From Scatomonas sp963928055 (lineage in GTDB: Bacteria > Bacillota > Clostridia > Lachnospirales > Lachnospiraceae), in contig CAWVDN010000001.1 in assembly GCA_963928055.1 (NCBI GenBank), forward strand, positions 1,116,001 to 1,180,000: 64,000 nucleotides of DNA, in the 5' to 3' direction. The translations under genes were made by a program, and so were the position numbers. Every line of letters begins with the position of its first letter. Position 1 is the first letter of the stretch. This document shows positions 1-8,208 of this stretch, one piece after another. The notes beneath the pieces were generated by a model. The model saw only the letters and a list, made by a program, of their open reading frames with translations, was not told the origin of the DNA and did no database searches.

Positions 1-1436
1 TCGGCAATAATGGTGTTCAGCACGATATTGGGAGCCGCTATGGAATCTCTGGATCCCACCATACGGAACTCAAATTTGTTGCCGGTAAAGGCAAAGGGCG
101 AAGTCCGGTTCCGGTCCGTGGCGTCTTTATCCAGCTCGGGCAGGGTACGGACACCGGTCTCCAGCACTTCCTTCTTCTTGCTGCTGGTGGCCATGCCGGT
201 GCTTACCAGCTGCTCCACCACGTCCTCCAGCTGTTCGCCCAGGAAAATCGAGACAATGGCCGGCGGAGCCTCGTTGGCGCCCAGCCGCTGGTCATTTCCG
301 GGGTCCGCCGCGGATTCCCTCAGCAGTCCGGCGTGCTCATCCACCGCCTTGATGATACAGGAAAGGATCAGCAGGAATTTGATATTCTCATGGGGCGTCC
401 TGCCGGGATCCAGCAGATTGATGCCGTCGTCCGTGGTCAGGGACCAGTTATTATGTTTTCCGGAACCGTTGACTCCCGCAAAGGGTTTCTCATGGAGCAG
501 ACATTTCATGCCATGCTGGGTGGCCACTCGCTTCAGGGTCTGCATGATGATCTGGTTATGATCTACCGCCACATTGGCCTCCGCGTAGATGGGCGCCAGC
601 TCATGCTGGGCGGGGGCCACCTCATTGTGCTGGGTTTTGGAAGAGACTCCCAGTTTCCAGAGCTCAATATTCACATCTTTCATAAAGGAGGCGACTTTCT
701 GACGGATCGTGCCGAAGTAATGGTCGTCCATCTCCTGGCCCTTGGGGGGCATGGCTCCGAAAAGGGTCCTGCCGGTGTAAACCAGGTCCTTGCGCTGATA
801 GAATTTTGTCCTGTCCACCAGGAAGTATTCCTGCTCCGCGCCTACGGAAGGGGTCACCTTTTTCGAGGTAGTATTTCCGAAGAGCCGCAGCAGACGGATG
901 GCCTGTGTATCCACAGCCTCCATGGACCGCAGCAGCGGAGTTTTCTGATCCAGCGCCTCGCCGGTGTAGGAGCAGAAGGCGGTGGGGATGCAGAGAGTCG
1001 CCCCGGCGGCGTCCTGCCGCACAAAAGCCGGAGAAGTGCAGTCCCAGGCCGTATACCCCCGGGCTTCAAAAGTCGCTCTCAGGCCGCCTGAGGGAAAGGA
1101 GGAAGCATCCGGCTCTCCCTTGATCAGTTCCTTCCCGGAGAAACTCATAAGAACTTTTCCGCTGGGAAGAGGAGCGGTAATGAAGGAATCATGTTTTTCC
1201 GCAGTGACTCCGGTCAGCGGCTGGAACCAGTGGGTGTAGTGGGTCGCGCCTTTTTCAATGGCCCATTCCTTCATCTCATGGGCAATGACGTCAGCCGTCT
1301 CCAGATCCAGATCTCCGCCTTCCGCAATGATATCCTTCAGCTTTTTATAGATCTTTTTCGGAAGCCTCTCCTGCATGACGGTGTCATTAAAGACATTCTC
1401 GCCAAAAATCTCTGATACCTTCACGTATTCTCCCAT
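1..1436 (-). CDS. glnN: Glutamine synthetase type III (3' end outside the window)
   Basis: It makes glutamine from glutamate, ammonia and ATP in the cytosol. Reading leftward from ATG at 1434-1436, 478 codons are visible and the frame is still open at base 1. The family is about 700 residues, so roughly the last third is missing. Recognisable type III blocks include GVNGSGKHNNWSL, which forms part of the active site, and the LGANEAPPAIVS stretch. The start is supported by AAAAGGAG about 6 bases upstream and by a good promoter with a hairpin leader. The gene is monocistronic on its 5' side, because the aldolase upstream has its own promoter. Nitrogen control through the leader is an inference. 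Confidence 0.93.
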   Translation of the reverse strand, partial: MGEYVKVSEIFGENVFNDTVMQERLPKKIYKKLKDIIAEGGDLDLETADVIAHEMKEWAIEKGATHYTHWFQPLTGVTAEKHDSFITAPLPSGKVLMSFSGKELIKGEPDASSFPSGGLRATFEARGYTAWDCTSPAFVRQDAAGATLCIPTAFCSYTGEALDQKTPLLRSMEAVDTQAIRLLRLFGNTTSKKVTPSVGAEQEYFLVDRTKFYQRKDLVYTGRTLFGAMPPKGQEMDDHYFGTIRQKVASFMKDVNIELWKLGVSSKTQHNEVAPAQHELAPIYAEANVAVDHNQIIMQTLKRVATQHGMKCLLHEKPFAGVNGSGKHNNWSLTTDDGINLLDPGRTPHENIKFLLILSCIIKAVDEHAGLLRESAADPGNDQRLGANEAPPAIVSIFLGEQLEDVVEQLVSTGMATSSKKKEVLETGVRTLPELDKDATDRNRTSPFAFTGNKFEFRMVGSRDSIAAPNIVLNTIIA

Positions 1437-1502
1437 ACTTTTCTCCTTTTCCTTTCCTGTTCAAGACGCTTTTCCCGGTTTGCAGCCGCTTATACACTGC
1501 AA

Positions 1503-1536
1503 AAGGGCATTCCACACCATTTTGTAGAACGCCCTT
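1503..1536 (-). promoter_or_regulatory. Leader hairpin in the glnN 5' UTR (possible attenuator)
   Basis: On the minus strand AAGGGCGTTCTACA pairs with TGTGGAATGCCCTT over 14 pairs (some G-U) around a six-base loop, AAATGG, followed by TTTT. It lies between the glnN promoter and its start codon. It could terminate the upstream aldolase transcript or attenuate glnN. ANTAR regulators use six-base loops in nitrogen genes, but the loop G expected at position 4 is a T here. Confidence 0.5.
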
Positions 1537-1578
1537 GTTACCTACGCATCTGTTATGATAAATCTCTTAACGGAAGTT

Positions 1579-1607
1579 ATTATACAGCGGCTCCCGCTAA
1601 AATGCAA
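1579..1607 (-). promoter_or_regulatory. Sigma-A promoter of glnN
   Basis: TTGCAT, 17 bases, TATAAT on the minus strand. Transcription would start near 1572, giving a leader of about 135 bases ahead of glnN. Confidence 0.7.
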
Positions 1608-1637
1608 GAGATTTTTTGCGATGGCTGAAATCTGTTC

Positions 1638-2501
1638 TCAGGCTTTGCCCACAGAACCGAACAGTTCCATCTTTTCTTTTACCTTTGCCTTGATGGCTTC
1701 CGTACCCGGCAGAAGGAGCTTTCTGGGATCGAAGCCCTTGCCCTGCTGATCCTTGCCTGCCTCGATGTACTCTCTGGTCGCAGCAGCGAACACCAGCTGG
1801 CACTCGGTATTTACGTTGATCTTGGATACTCCCAGATCAATGGCCTTCTTTACCTGCTCGTCCGGAATACCGGTGCCTCCGTGAAGAACCAGCGGCATAG
1901 CTCCGGTCTTCTCCTGTACGGCGGCCAGAGTCTCAAAGCTCAGTCCCTTCCAGTTATCGGGATATACGCCGTGGATGTTGCCGATACCGGCTGCCAGCAT
2001 GTCCACGCCCAGATCAGCGATCTTCTTGCACTCTTCCGGATCCGCGCACTCGCCGCTTCCTACCACGCCGTCTTCCTCACCGCCGATGGCGCCTACCTCT
2101 GCCTCCAGGGACATGCCCTTTTCCGCGCAGATCTTTACCAGTTCCTGGGTCTTCTCGATGTTTTCCTCGATCGGAAGATGAGATCCGTCAAACATAATGG
2201 ATGAAAATCCAGCCTCAATACATTTAAAGCAGGCATCGTAGCTGCCGTGATCCAGGTGCAGGGCAACCGGAACCGTGATCTTCATCTCTTCCAGCATGCC
2301 GTTTACCATTCCCACAACGGTCTTATACCCGGCCATGTATTTTCCGGCTCCCTCGGATACGCCGAGAATTACCGGTGAATTCAGTTCCTGCGCAGTAGCC
2401 AGGATCGCTTTGGTCCACTCCAGGTTATTGATGTTGAACTGGCCTACTGCGTAATGTCCGGCCTTTGCCTTCTGTAACATCTCTTTTGCTGATACTAACA
2501 T
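1638..2501 (-). CDS. fba: Class II fructose-bisphosphate aldolase
   Basis: This zinc enzyme splits fructose-1,6-bisphosphate into dihydroxyacetone phosphate and glyceraldehyde-3-phosphate in glycolysis. The 287-residue product starts MLVSAKEML and carries the zinc-binding HLDHG motif near residue 83, the GGEEDGV loop and the phosphate-binding HGGTGIPDE block. Length and motifs are typical. The start is chosen at 2501 because GGAGGAGG lies just upstream. The frame is also open upstream with no stop into the lipid kinase gene (to 3620), so a gene finder would report one fused ORF. A strong promoter inside that stretch argues that fba is made as a separate protein. Confidence 0.95.
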   Translation of the reverse strand: MLVSAKEMLQKAKAGHYAVGQFNINNLEWTKAILATAQELNSPVILGVSEGAGKYMAGYKTVVGMVNGMLEEMKITVPVALHLDHGSYDACFKCIEAGFSSIMFDGSHLPIEENIEKTQELVKICAEKGMSLEAEVGAIGGEEDGVVGSGECADPEECKKIADLGVDMLAAGIGNIHGVYPDNWKGLSFETLAAVQEKTGAMPLVLHGGTGIPDEQVKKAIDLGVSKINVNTECQLVFAAATREYIEAGKDQQGKGFDPRKLLLPGTEAIKAKVKEKMELFGSVGKA

Positions 2502-3521
2502 GTTTCCTCCTCCTAACTCGGGATTTGCCTTCCCGATAAAACTGTTCTTATTATACCGCATTTTGCGGTCATTGCCAACTATTATTTCTGACTTCTCTTT
2601 TCCGGATCTCCTTTTCCCGCCCTGCGCCTCCGGCACGGCCAGAAGATCCAGGGCTTCCTTTTGAACGGAGATCCTGGCCTTCCGGTGGCTGCCTCCGTTT
2701 TCTCCGTCCAGGGTCCAGGCGATCTCCTGGTCGGACTCGATGGTGATCTGTTCCGCACGAAAATCTTCGATCAGCTTAGACTTGTTATCGTTGGGTGATA
2801 AAAGCGACAGGATCACTTCACTGAGCTCCAGCGGATTTCTGGGCGGGTGTACCAGAGTCACCTCAAAGAGCCCGTCGTTCAGTTCGATCCTGTTTCCTGT
2901 TATATTTTTTATGCCTCCCACAGAACGGGCATTGGTGACCATGCCGTAAACGAACTCCCCTTCCAGGTGATGTTCGCCGGCGTCCACCCGGATCCTGTAG
3001 GAGGGCACGTCAAAGATCCTCTTTCCCGCCTCCAGAAGATACGCCAGGTGCCCCAGGGCATTCTTCAGATTCTGGTCCGTCTGATAGGAAACATCTGTAA
3101 ACAGTCCGAAAGCCGCAATATAGACAAATGTTCTTCCGTTAAATCTCCCCACGTCGCAGGCAAAATGATTGTCCTCCATAATATCTCTGGCTGCCTGAAG
3201 CATATTTTTGGAGATCCCGAGGCTTGCGGCAAAATCGTTGGTGCTTCCCGCGGGAATATAACCCAGGGGCAGCGCGGGCCCGCTCTCTAGGATCCCGGCA
3301 GCCGTCTCATCCAGGGTCCCGTCTCCTCCGCAGCAGACCACCAGGTCCACCTGGTCCCGATATTCCCGCACCACCTCATATGCGTCTCCGGCGCGCTGAG
3401 TGGGGTGGGCAATGACCTCACAGCCTCCTTTGACAAAGATATCCAGGATCTGCGCCAGCTTGGCACGGATCTGCCCTTTGCCCGACCGGGGGTTAAAAAC
3501 AAACAACATTTTCTTTTTCAT
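2502..3521 (-). CDS. Diacylglycerol/lipid kinase (DgkB/YegS-like), no stop before fba
   Basis: Predicted lipid kinase transferring phosphate from ATP to a diacylglycerol-like lipid at the membrane. It begins MKKKMLFVFNPRSGKGQ, has the GGDGTLDE nucleotide-binding motif near residue 65 and the GSTNDFA motif near residue 93, followed by the C-terminal beta-sandwich domain. The conserved domain ends near VQKEALDLLAVPE. After it about 45 low-conservation residues run in frame straight into the fba start, so no stop codon closes this gene. The upstream ATG at 3620 is in frame, but 3521 matches family N-termini. Transcription is divergent from the FabG-like gene. Confidence 0.8.
2550..2578 (-). promoter_or_regulatory. 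Sigma-A promoter of fba with palindromic spacer
   Basis: TTGGCA, 17 bases, TATAAT on the minus strand, located inside the frame that joins the lipid kinase to fba. The spacer contains the palindrome ACCGCA-TTT-TGCGGT (2555-2569), a plausible operator for an unidentified repressor. Confidence 0.7.
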
Positions 3522-3603
3522 ATGCTGTGCCCCATCTTCCTGAAATCTTTCCCGGAAGGCTTTCTTTCCTCCGGTTTTTTCATTGTAACTCTCCGTGCCT
3601 TTC

Positions 3604-3632
3604 TTGACAAGCCTGAACATCGGTTATAGTAT
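3604..3632 (+). promoter_or_regulatory. Promoter of the FabG-like gene
   Basis: TTGACA, 17 bases, TAGTAT. The putative start point is about 30 bases before the ATG of the reductase, and GAGAAGG serves as ribosome site. Confidence 0.65.
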
Positions 3633-3666
3633 GAAAGAAACATATGAGTAGAGAAGGTTTTAGATC

Positions 3667-4398
3667 ATGCGAAAAAAATACGCCATCGTCACCGGAGCTT
3701 CCCGGGGGATCGGCCGGGCTGCCGCCCTGGCCCTGGCTGCTGCCGGCTGCTCCATCCTGGCGGTATCCAGGAGCTGCCGCGAAGGACTGGAATCCCTGCG
3801 TCAGGAAATACAGAAAACTTACGGGCAGGAATGCGCCGTTGCCCTGGGCGATCTGGGGTCGGAATCTTTTGTGAACCAGCTGTTCTCACTGATCCCGGAG
3901 GACGTGGAACTGACCGCTCTGGTCAACAATGCCGGCGTTTCACATGTGGGCCTGCTGCAGGATATGACGCTGGCGCAGTGGGACCGCCTGTTTCAGACCA
4001 ATGTAACCGCCATGTTCCTTACCTGTCGGGCCGTCATCCCCCGCTTCCTGCGCCAGGGAGGCGGCTCCATCCTGAATGTATCCTCCGTATGGGGCCTGGC
4101 AGGCGCCTCCTGTGAAACGGCCTATTCCGCTTCCAAAGGGGCTGTAAATGCCTTTACCAGGGCCCTGGGCAAAGAGCTGGCTCCCAGCGGCATCCGGGTC
4201 AACGCCATCGCCTTCGGGGCCATCGACACTTCCATGAATCAGTTTCTGTCCCCGGAAGAACGGACCGATCTGGAGCAGGAGATCCCCGCGGGGCGTTTCG
4301 GAACCCCGGAGGAGGCCGGGGCACTGATCGCGGACATTGTTCTGAACCACCCTTATCTTACAGGACAGGTCCTCACCATGGACGGCGGCTGGATCTGA
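3667..4398 (+). CDS. Short-chain dehydrogenase/reductase, FabG-like
   Basis: 243-residue cytosolic NAD(P)H-dependent reductase of the classical SDR family. The cofactor motif GASRGIG is at residues 9-15, NNAG follows near residue 87, the catalytic Ser lies in NVSSVWG and the catalytic YSASK is near residue 152. The C-terminal LTGQVLTMDGGW is typical of 3-oxoacyl-ACP reductases. It stands alone, with its own promoter and terminator and no fatty-acid genes nearby, so the substrate cannot be fixed; FabG-type 3-ketoacyl reduction is the best guess. Confidence 0.85.
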   Translation: MRKKYAIVTGASRGIGRAAALALAAAGCSILAVSRSCREGLESLRQEIQKTYGQECAVALGDLGSESFVNQLFSLIPEDVELTALVNNAGVSHVGLLQDMTLAQWDRLFQTNVTAMFLTCRAVIPRFLRQGGGSILNVSSVWGLAGASCETAYSASKGAVNAFTRALGKELAPSGIRVNAIAFGAIDTSMNQFLSPEERTDLEQEIPAGRFGTPEEAGALIADIVLNHPYLTGQVLTMDGGWI

Positions 4399-4446
4399 AA
4401 GGCAGAGATCCCCGGAGGGTTCAACGGCCGGAAGCAAAAGGAAAGG

Positions 4447-4505
4447 CTGCCGCACTACCCGGAAGGGAGCATAACACATAGCAAATTAGTGCGGCAGAAC
4501 TTTTT
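4447..4505 (+). terminator. Terminator-like hairpin after the FabG-like gene
   Basis: CTGCCGCACTA pairs perfectly with TAGTGCGGCAG across a 29-base loop and is followed by AACTTTTT. The 357 bases between 4399 and 4755 hold only this and the two hairpins below; the small ORFs there look like chance. Confidence 0.5.
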
Positions 4506-4640
4506 CCAGCGAATAAGAGCCCTGTAGGCGTTTGAGCCTTTCTACTGTAAGGCTGAGAAAAACCCATAATCCGCCCGTATCCCACCAGAGGTGCGATGTC
4601 TGCAGCAGTTTGATCGGCATCCCCTGGTCTTTTTTGTATA

Positions 4641-4688
4641 AAAAAGGGAACCGCCGCTCCATAGATTTCTCTATTTTGCAACGGTCCC
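4641..4688 (-). terminator. Second stem-loop downstream of rplQ
   Basis: On the minus strand GGGACCG pairs with CGGTTCCC (one bulge), enclosing a smaller ATAGA/TCTAT hairpin, and TTTTTT follows. Together with the next hairpin it forms a tandem terminator or a small structured 3' RNA. Confidence 0.4.
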
Positions 4689-4701
4689 TGTAAATTTTTT
4701 C

Positions 4702-4743
4702 AAAAAAAGGAGCTGGACACGAATTTCTCAGTGTCACAGCCCC
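4702..4743 (-). terminator. Terminator of the rpmJ-rplQ transcription unit
   Basis: GGGGCTGTGACAC pairs with GTGTCCAGCTCC, followed by seven T on the minus strand, 12 bases after the rplQ stop. Confidence 0.75.
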
Positions 4744-4755
4744 TTAACAGGTTCT

Positions 4756-5292
4756 TTAAACCAGTTCGATCAGAACTTCCATAGCAGCGTCGCCCTTACG
4801 GGGTCCGATCTTCACAATACGGGTATATCCGCCGTTGCGGCCCTCGTACTTCGGTGCGATCTCATCGAACATCTTAGCCACCATGTCGATCTTCTTGGTA
4901 TTTCTCTTTTTCCCTTTATTGCTGGCGGGAACCTCCGTTACCGGATAAAATACCTTCATCATCTGACGTCTCGCGTGCAGTCTGGAGGGAGCGTCCTTCT
5001 TGATCTCCTTCTGAACTTCATCGTATACGGTCACTTTCTTGCCGTCGCGGACTTCCTTGACTCTCTTGCCGTCAGCGTCCTTGCGGGCAGCCTTGGCGGT
5101 AACCGTAACGGTCTCATAGTTGTCCTTTTCGCGGACAGCCATGGCGATCAGGCCTTCCGCGATCTTGCGGATCTCTTTCGCCTTGGTCTCGGTGGTACGG
5201 ATCTTTCCGTGGAACAGAAGATTCGTTACCTGGTTTCTAAGTACAGCTTTTCTCTGGGCAGAAGTTCTTCCCAGCTTCTTATATCCTGCCAT
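4756..5292 (-). CDS. rplQ: Ribosomal protein bL17
   Basis: Large-subunit protein near the exit tunnel. The ends match the family: MAGYKKLGRTSAQRKAVL at the start and GGYTRIVKIGPRKGD near the end. At 178 residues it is about 55 longer than Bacillus L17. The extra part is a Lys/Glu-rich insert at about residues 58-110, between the first helices and the HARRQ motif. It is the last gene of the alpha-type unit, followed by a terminator. Confidence 0.97.
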   Translation of the reverse strand: MAGYKKLGRTSAQRKAVLRNQVTNLLFHGKIRTTETKAKEIRKIAEGLIAMAVREKDNYETVTVTAKAARKDADGKRVKEVRDGKKVTVYDEVQKEIKKDAPSRLHARRQMMKVFYPVTEVPASNKGKKRNTKKIDMVAKMFDEIAPKYEGRNGGYTRIVKIGPRKGDAAMEVLIELV

Positions 5293-5375
5293 TTTCTAAT
5301 TCCTCCATTTGTGGAACGGACAGCCATGCGTCTTCGGTCTTACTGACAGCCCGCTTTCTTCTACAAATTTATTTT

Positions 5376-6338
5376 TTACTGCTCATCTCCGGGGCTGAGC
5401 TGCAGACCCAGCTCTTTCAGCTTGGCAAGCACCTCTTCCAGAGACTTGCGGCCCAGATTCCGGACCTTCATCATATCTTCGGAAGTCTTGCTGCAGAGTT
5501 CCTCCACCGTATTGATACCGGCGCGCTTCAGACAGTTATAGGAGCGGACGGAAAGTTCCAGCTCATCGATATTCATCTCCAGAACCTTTTCTTTCTCGTT
5601 GTCCTCTTTCTCGATCATGACCTCCGCCGTTTTAGCGTTCTCGGAAAGATCGATGAACAGCTTCAGATGCTCGCTGAGCACCTTGGCCGCCAGGCTGACT
5701 GCCTCGTCGGGATCCAGAGTTCCCTTGGTGTATACATCCAGGGTCAGCTTGTCAAAATCTGTGATCTGACCCACACGGGTATTCTCAACCGTGAGATTTA
5801 CTCTCTCCACCGGAGTGTAGATAGCGTCTACAGCGATAACGCCGATGGGCATATCATCCGTCTTCGCCTTATCCGCGCTGACATATCCCCGGCCCTTGGT
5901 GATGGTCAGTTCCATGTACAGCTTGCTGTCCGCGCCGCCGTTGAGCGTGGCGATCACCTGGTCCGGATTCATGATCTCGATGTCCTGATCCACCTGAATA
6001 TCAGAAGCCCGGACAACGCCCTCGCCCTCATACTCGATGTAGGCGATCTTGGCCTCGTTGGTCTCGCTGTTATTCTTGATGGCCAGACTCTTCAGGTTCA
6101 TGATGATCTCTGTAACGTCTTCCTTCACCCCCGGGATAGAGCTGAACTCATGAAGCACGCCCTCGATCTTCACCTGGCTCACTGCGGCGCCGGGAAGCGA
6201 GGAGAGCATGATCCTCCGGAGAGAATTGCCCAGAGTCGTACCGTAGCCCCGCTCCAGCGGTTCTACCACGAATCTGCCGAATTTCTTATCTTCTGAAATC
6301 TCTGTAATCTCAATTTTCGGTTTGTTAAAATCAAACAC
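5376..6338 (-). CDS. rpoA: RNA polymerase alpha subunit
   Basis: 320 residues with both alpha domains. The N-terminal assembly domain carries RFVVEPLERGYGTTLGNSLR. The C-terminal DNA- and activator-binding domain has ELELSVRSYNCLKRAGI and RNLGRKSLEEV. The start codon is GTG at 6336-6338, with AAGGAGGGG about 9 bases upstream; no ATG fits the family N-terminus. It sits between rpsD and rplQ as in other Firmicutes. Confidence 0.98.
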   Translation of the reverse strand: MFDFNKPKIEITEISEDKKFGRFVVEPLERGYGTTLGNSLRRIMLSSLPGAAVSQVKIEGVLHEFSSIPGVKEDVTEIIMNLKSLAIKNNSETNEAKIAYIEYEGEGVVRASDIQVDQDIEIMNPDQVIATLNGGADSKLYMELTITKGRGYVSADKAKTDDMPIGVIAVDAIYTPVERVNLTVENTRVGQITDFDKLTLDVYTKGTLDPDEAVSLAAKVLSEHLKLFIDLSENAKTAEVMIEKEDNEKEKVLEMNIDELELSVRSYNCLKRAGINTVEELCSKTSEDMMKVRNLGRKSLEEVLAKLKELGLQLSPGDEQ

Positions 6339-6394
6339 CTACAAGCCCCTCCTTTTTGGGATTATGGTTTATCGAGGGTTACACCGCCTGCGGA

Positions 6395-6988
6395 TTATTT
6401 AGAATACAGCTCGACGATAAGCATCTCGTTTACAGGAACATCAATAACCTCGCGGGACGGAACTTCCTTGACGGTTCCCTGCAGGGCTTCCTGATTGCAG
6501 TCCAGCCACTCCGGAACCATACGTCCTCCGGTCACCTCCAGGATATCTTTGTATCTCTGAGAGCCTTTCTTGCCTTCCTTGATCTCGATGACATCTCCTG
6601 CCTTGGTCAGGTAAGAGGGAATGTTCACCTGCTTTCCGTTTACCAGCACATGCTTGTGATCAACGATCTGTCTTGCCTCTCTTCTGGTTCTGGCAAAGCC
6701 CAGACGGAAAATCACATTATCCAGACGCATTTCCAGCATGGACATCAGATTCTCACCGGTCTGTCCTGCCATCTTGTCCGCTTTCTTATAATAGTTGCGG
6801 AAAGGTTTCTCCAGGACACCGTAGATGAATTTCGCTTTCTGCTTCTCCCGCAGCTGCAGACCGTACTCAGAGATCTTTCTGCTGGAACGCTTTAACTGAC
6901 GGGTGGACTTTTTATCAATTCCAAGATATACAGGATCCAGTCCTAAGGATCTGCATCTTTTCAGAACCGGTACTCTATTTACTGCCAT
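6395..6988 (-). CDS. rpsD: Ribosomal protein uS4
   Basis: 197-residue small-subunit assembly protein. The S4 RNA-binding domain is visible as RLDNVIFRLGFARTRREARQ at about residues 88-107. The N-terminus is the shorter zinc-free type without the Cys knuckle. It is encoded between rpsK and rpoA, so S4 made here is a candidate feedback regulator of the unit (see the structured spacer upstream of rpsM). Confidence 0.97.
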   Translation of the reverse strand: MAVNRVPVLKRCRSLGLDPVYLGIDKKSTRQLKRSSRKISEYGLQLREKQKAKFIYGVLEKPFRNYYKKADKMAGQTGENLMSMLEMRLDNVIFRLGFARTRREARQIVDHKHVLVNGKQVNIPSYLTKAGDVIEIKEGKKGSQRYKDILEVTGGRMVPEWLDCNQEALQGTVKEVPSREVIDVPVNEMLIVELYSK

Positions 6989-7009
6989 TGTAATGACCTC
7001 CTGTTTTGA

Positions 7010-7402
7010 TTAGACTCTTCTGCGTTTGGGCGGACGGCATCCGTTGTGGGGTACCGGTGTCACGTCGCAGATACTTGTTACTTCCAGACCGCTGGCGGAC
7101 AGCGCACGGATCGCTGCCTCACGTCCTGATCCGGGTCCTTTTACGAACACGTCAACTGTTTTTAAGCCATGAATCAAAGCTGCCTTGGTAGCTGTCTCAG
7201 CAGCCATCTGCGCAGCATAAGGAGTAGATTTTCTTGAACCTTTAAAGCCCAGGCCGCCGGCGCTTGCCCAAGAAAGAGCATTGCCCTCGGTATCCGTCAG
7301 AGTAACAATGGTATTGTTAAAGGATGCCTGAATATGTGCCTGTCCACGTTCAACGTTTTTCTTGACACGACGTTTGGTCGTCTTTTTTGTCACTTTTGCC
7401 AT
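7010..7402 (-). CDS. rpsK: Ribosomal protein uS11
   Basis: 130-residue platform protein of the 30S subunit. Diagnostic stretches are AHIQASFNNTIVTLTD, GSRKSTPYAAQ and the C-terminal DVTPVPHNGCRPPKRRRV. It lies 30 bases after rpsM and 21 before rpsD in one transcript. Confidence 0.98.
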   Translation of the reverse strand: MAKVTKKTTKRRVKKNVERGQAHIQASFNNTIVTLTDTEGNALSWASAGGLGFKGSRKSTPYAAQMAAETATKAALIHGLKTVDVFVKGPGSGREAAIRALSASGLEVTSICDVTPVPHNGCRPPKRRRV

Positions 7403-7432
7403 AATAAAAACTAACCTACACTTTCTTATTCT

Positions 7433-7801
7433 TTATTTTTTCTTGTTAGCAACAGTCTTCTTGGGACCCTTGCGGGTTCTGGCATTGGTCTTGGTCTTCT
7501 GACCACGAACGGGAAGCCCTTTTCTATGACGGATTCCGCGGTAGCAGCCGATCTCCTGCAGACGCTTGATGTTCATAGCGATCTCACGTCTCAGATCACC
7601 TTCTACCATCTGGGTCTCATCGATCACAGCGGCGATCTTTTTCACCTCGTCATCGGTCAGATCCCTTACGCGGGTATCCGGATTCACACCTGCCTGTGCC
7701 AGGATTCTGTTGGAAGAAGCTCTTCCGATTCCGTAGATATAGGTTAAACCGATCTCTACACGTTTGTCTCTTGGTAAATCTACACCAGCTATACGAGCCA
7801 T
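7433..7801 (-). CDS. rpsM: Ribosomal protein uS13
   Basis: 122-residue head protein of the 30S subunit, starting MARIAGVDLPRDKRVEIGL and ending in the basic GQKTKTNARTRKGPKK tail. The frame opens at 7816, but the family start is the ATG at 7801, preceded by GGAGGAAACGTAC. An unusually long, structured spacer of about 240 bases separates it from rpmJ. Confidence 0.97.
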   Translation of the reverse strand: MARIAGVDLPRDKRVEIGLTYIYGIGRASSNRILAQAGVNPDTRVRDLTDDEVKKIAAVIDETQMVEGDLRREIAMNIKRLQEIGCYRGIRHRKGLPVRGQKTKTNARTRKGPKKTVANKKK

Positions 7802-7914
7802 GTACGTTTCCTCCATTTACACGATTAATATTTTCCTAATTGGGATGCCGGTATGACGCATCCAGCCGCCTGCCTTGGCGGCCTTTCCCCTCCCTTCCGG
7901 GAAGAGTATTAAGC

Positions 7915-8011
7915 AATATTATAAAGGATGATCTCTTCCGGCACGGTATATCCGGAGACACATCCGCGGAGGTATCCTGACGCAGCCTATCAGGTCTCAC
8001 TTTATAATATT
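7915..8011 (-). ncRNA. Structured leader candidate between rpmJ and rpsM
   Basis: A perfect 12-bp inverted repeat (AATATTATAAAG at 7915-7926, its complement at 8000-8011) closes a 97-base element. Inside are two smaller hairpins: CCTGA/TCAGG and TCTCCGG/CCGGAAGA with one bulged base. The position, in the mRNA ahead of rpsM, rpsK and rpsD, is where an S4-type autoregulatory site would act. A small inverted-repeat element of the MITE kind is the alternative. Confidence 0.45.
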
Positions 8012-8044
8012 AACGCGCATAAACAATTCAGGTCGTTTGAGGGA

Positions 8045-8158
8045 TCAACCCTGGCGCTGTTTATGCTTTGGATTCTCACAAATGATACGGATACTGCCTT
8101 TTCTCTTGATGACCTTGCACTTTTCGCAGATCGGTTTTACAGAAGATCTTACCTTCAT
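8045..8158 (-). CDS. rpmJ: Ribosomal protein bL36
   Basis: 37-residue zinc-ribbon protein of the 50S subunit: MKVRSSVKPICEKCKVIKRK followed by a GSIRIICENPKHKQRQG end. Two CxxC-like pairs and a His bind zinc. AAAGGAGGA precedes the ATG. It is the first gene after the promoter at 8258-8286 and therefore opens the second r-protein transcription unit. Confidence 0.97.
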   Translation of the reverse strand: MKVRSSVKPICEKCKVIKRKGSIRIICENPKHKQRQG

Positions 8159-8208
8159 GACGAATCCTCCTTTCTTAAGTCTGACACTTAATTTTCCTTA
8201 TGTTTACG

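Noticed and set aside
333..1091. 252-codon open frame on the plus strand
   Set aside because: It is the opposite strand of glnN, whose minus-strand reading gives a clear family match.
1503..1536. ANTAR-binding hairpin in the glnN leader
   Set aside because: The six-base loop is AAATGG; the G at loop position 4 is missing and I could not find the second hairpin of the pair, so the name is not used.
4421..4737. Overlapping small ORFs downstream of rplQ
   Set aside because: They run through terminator hairpins, have poor ribosome sites and no recognisable motif.
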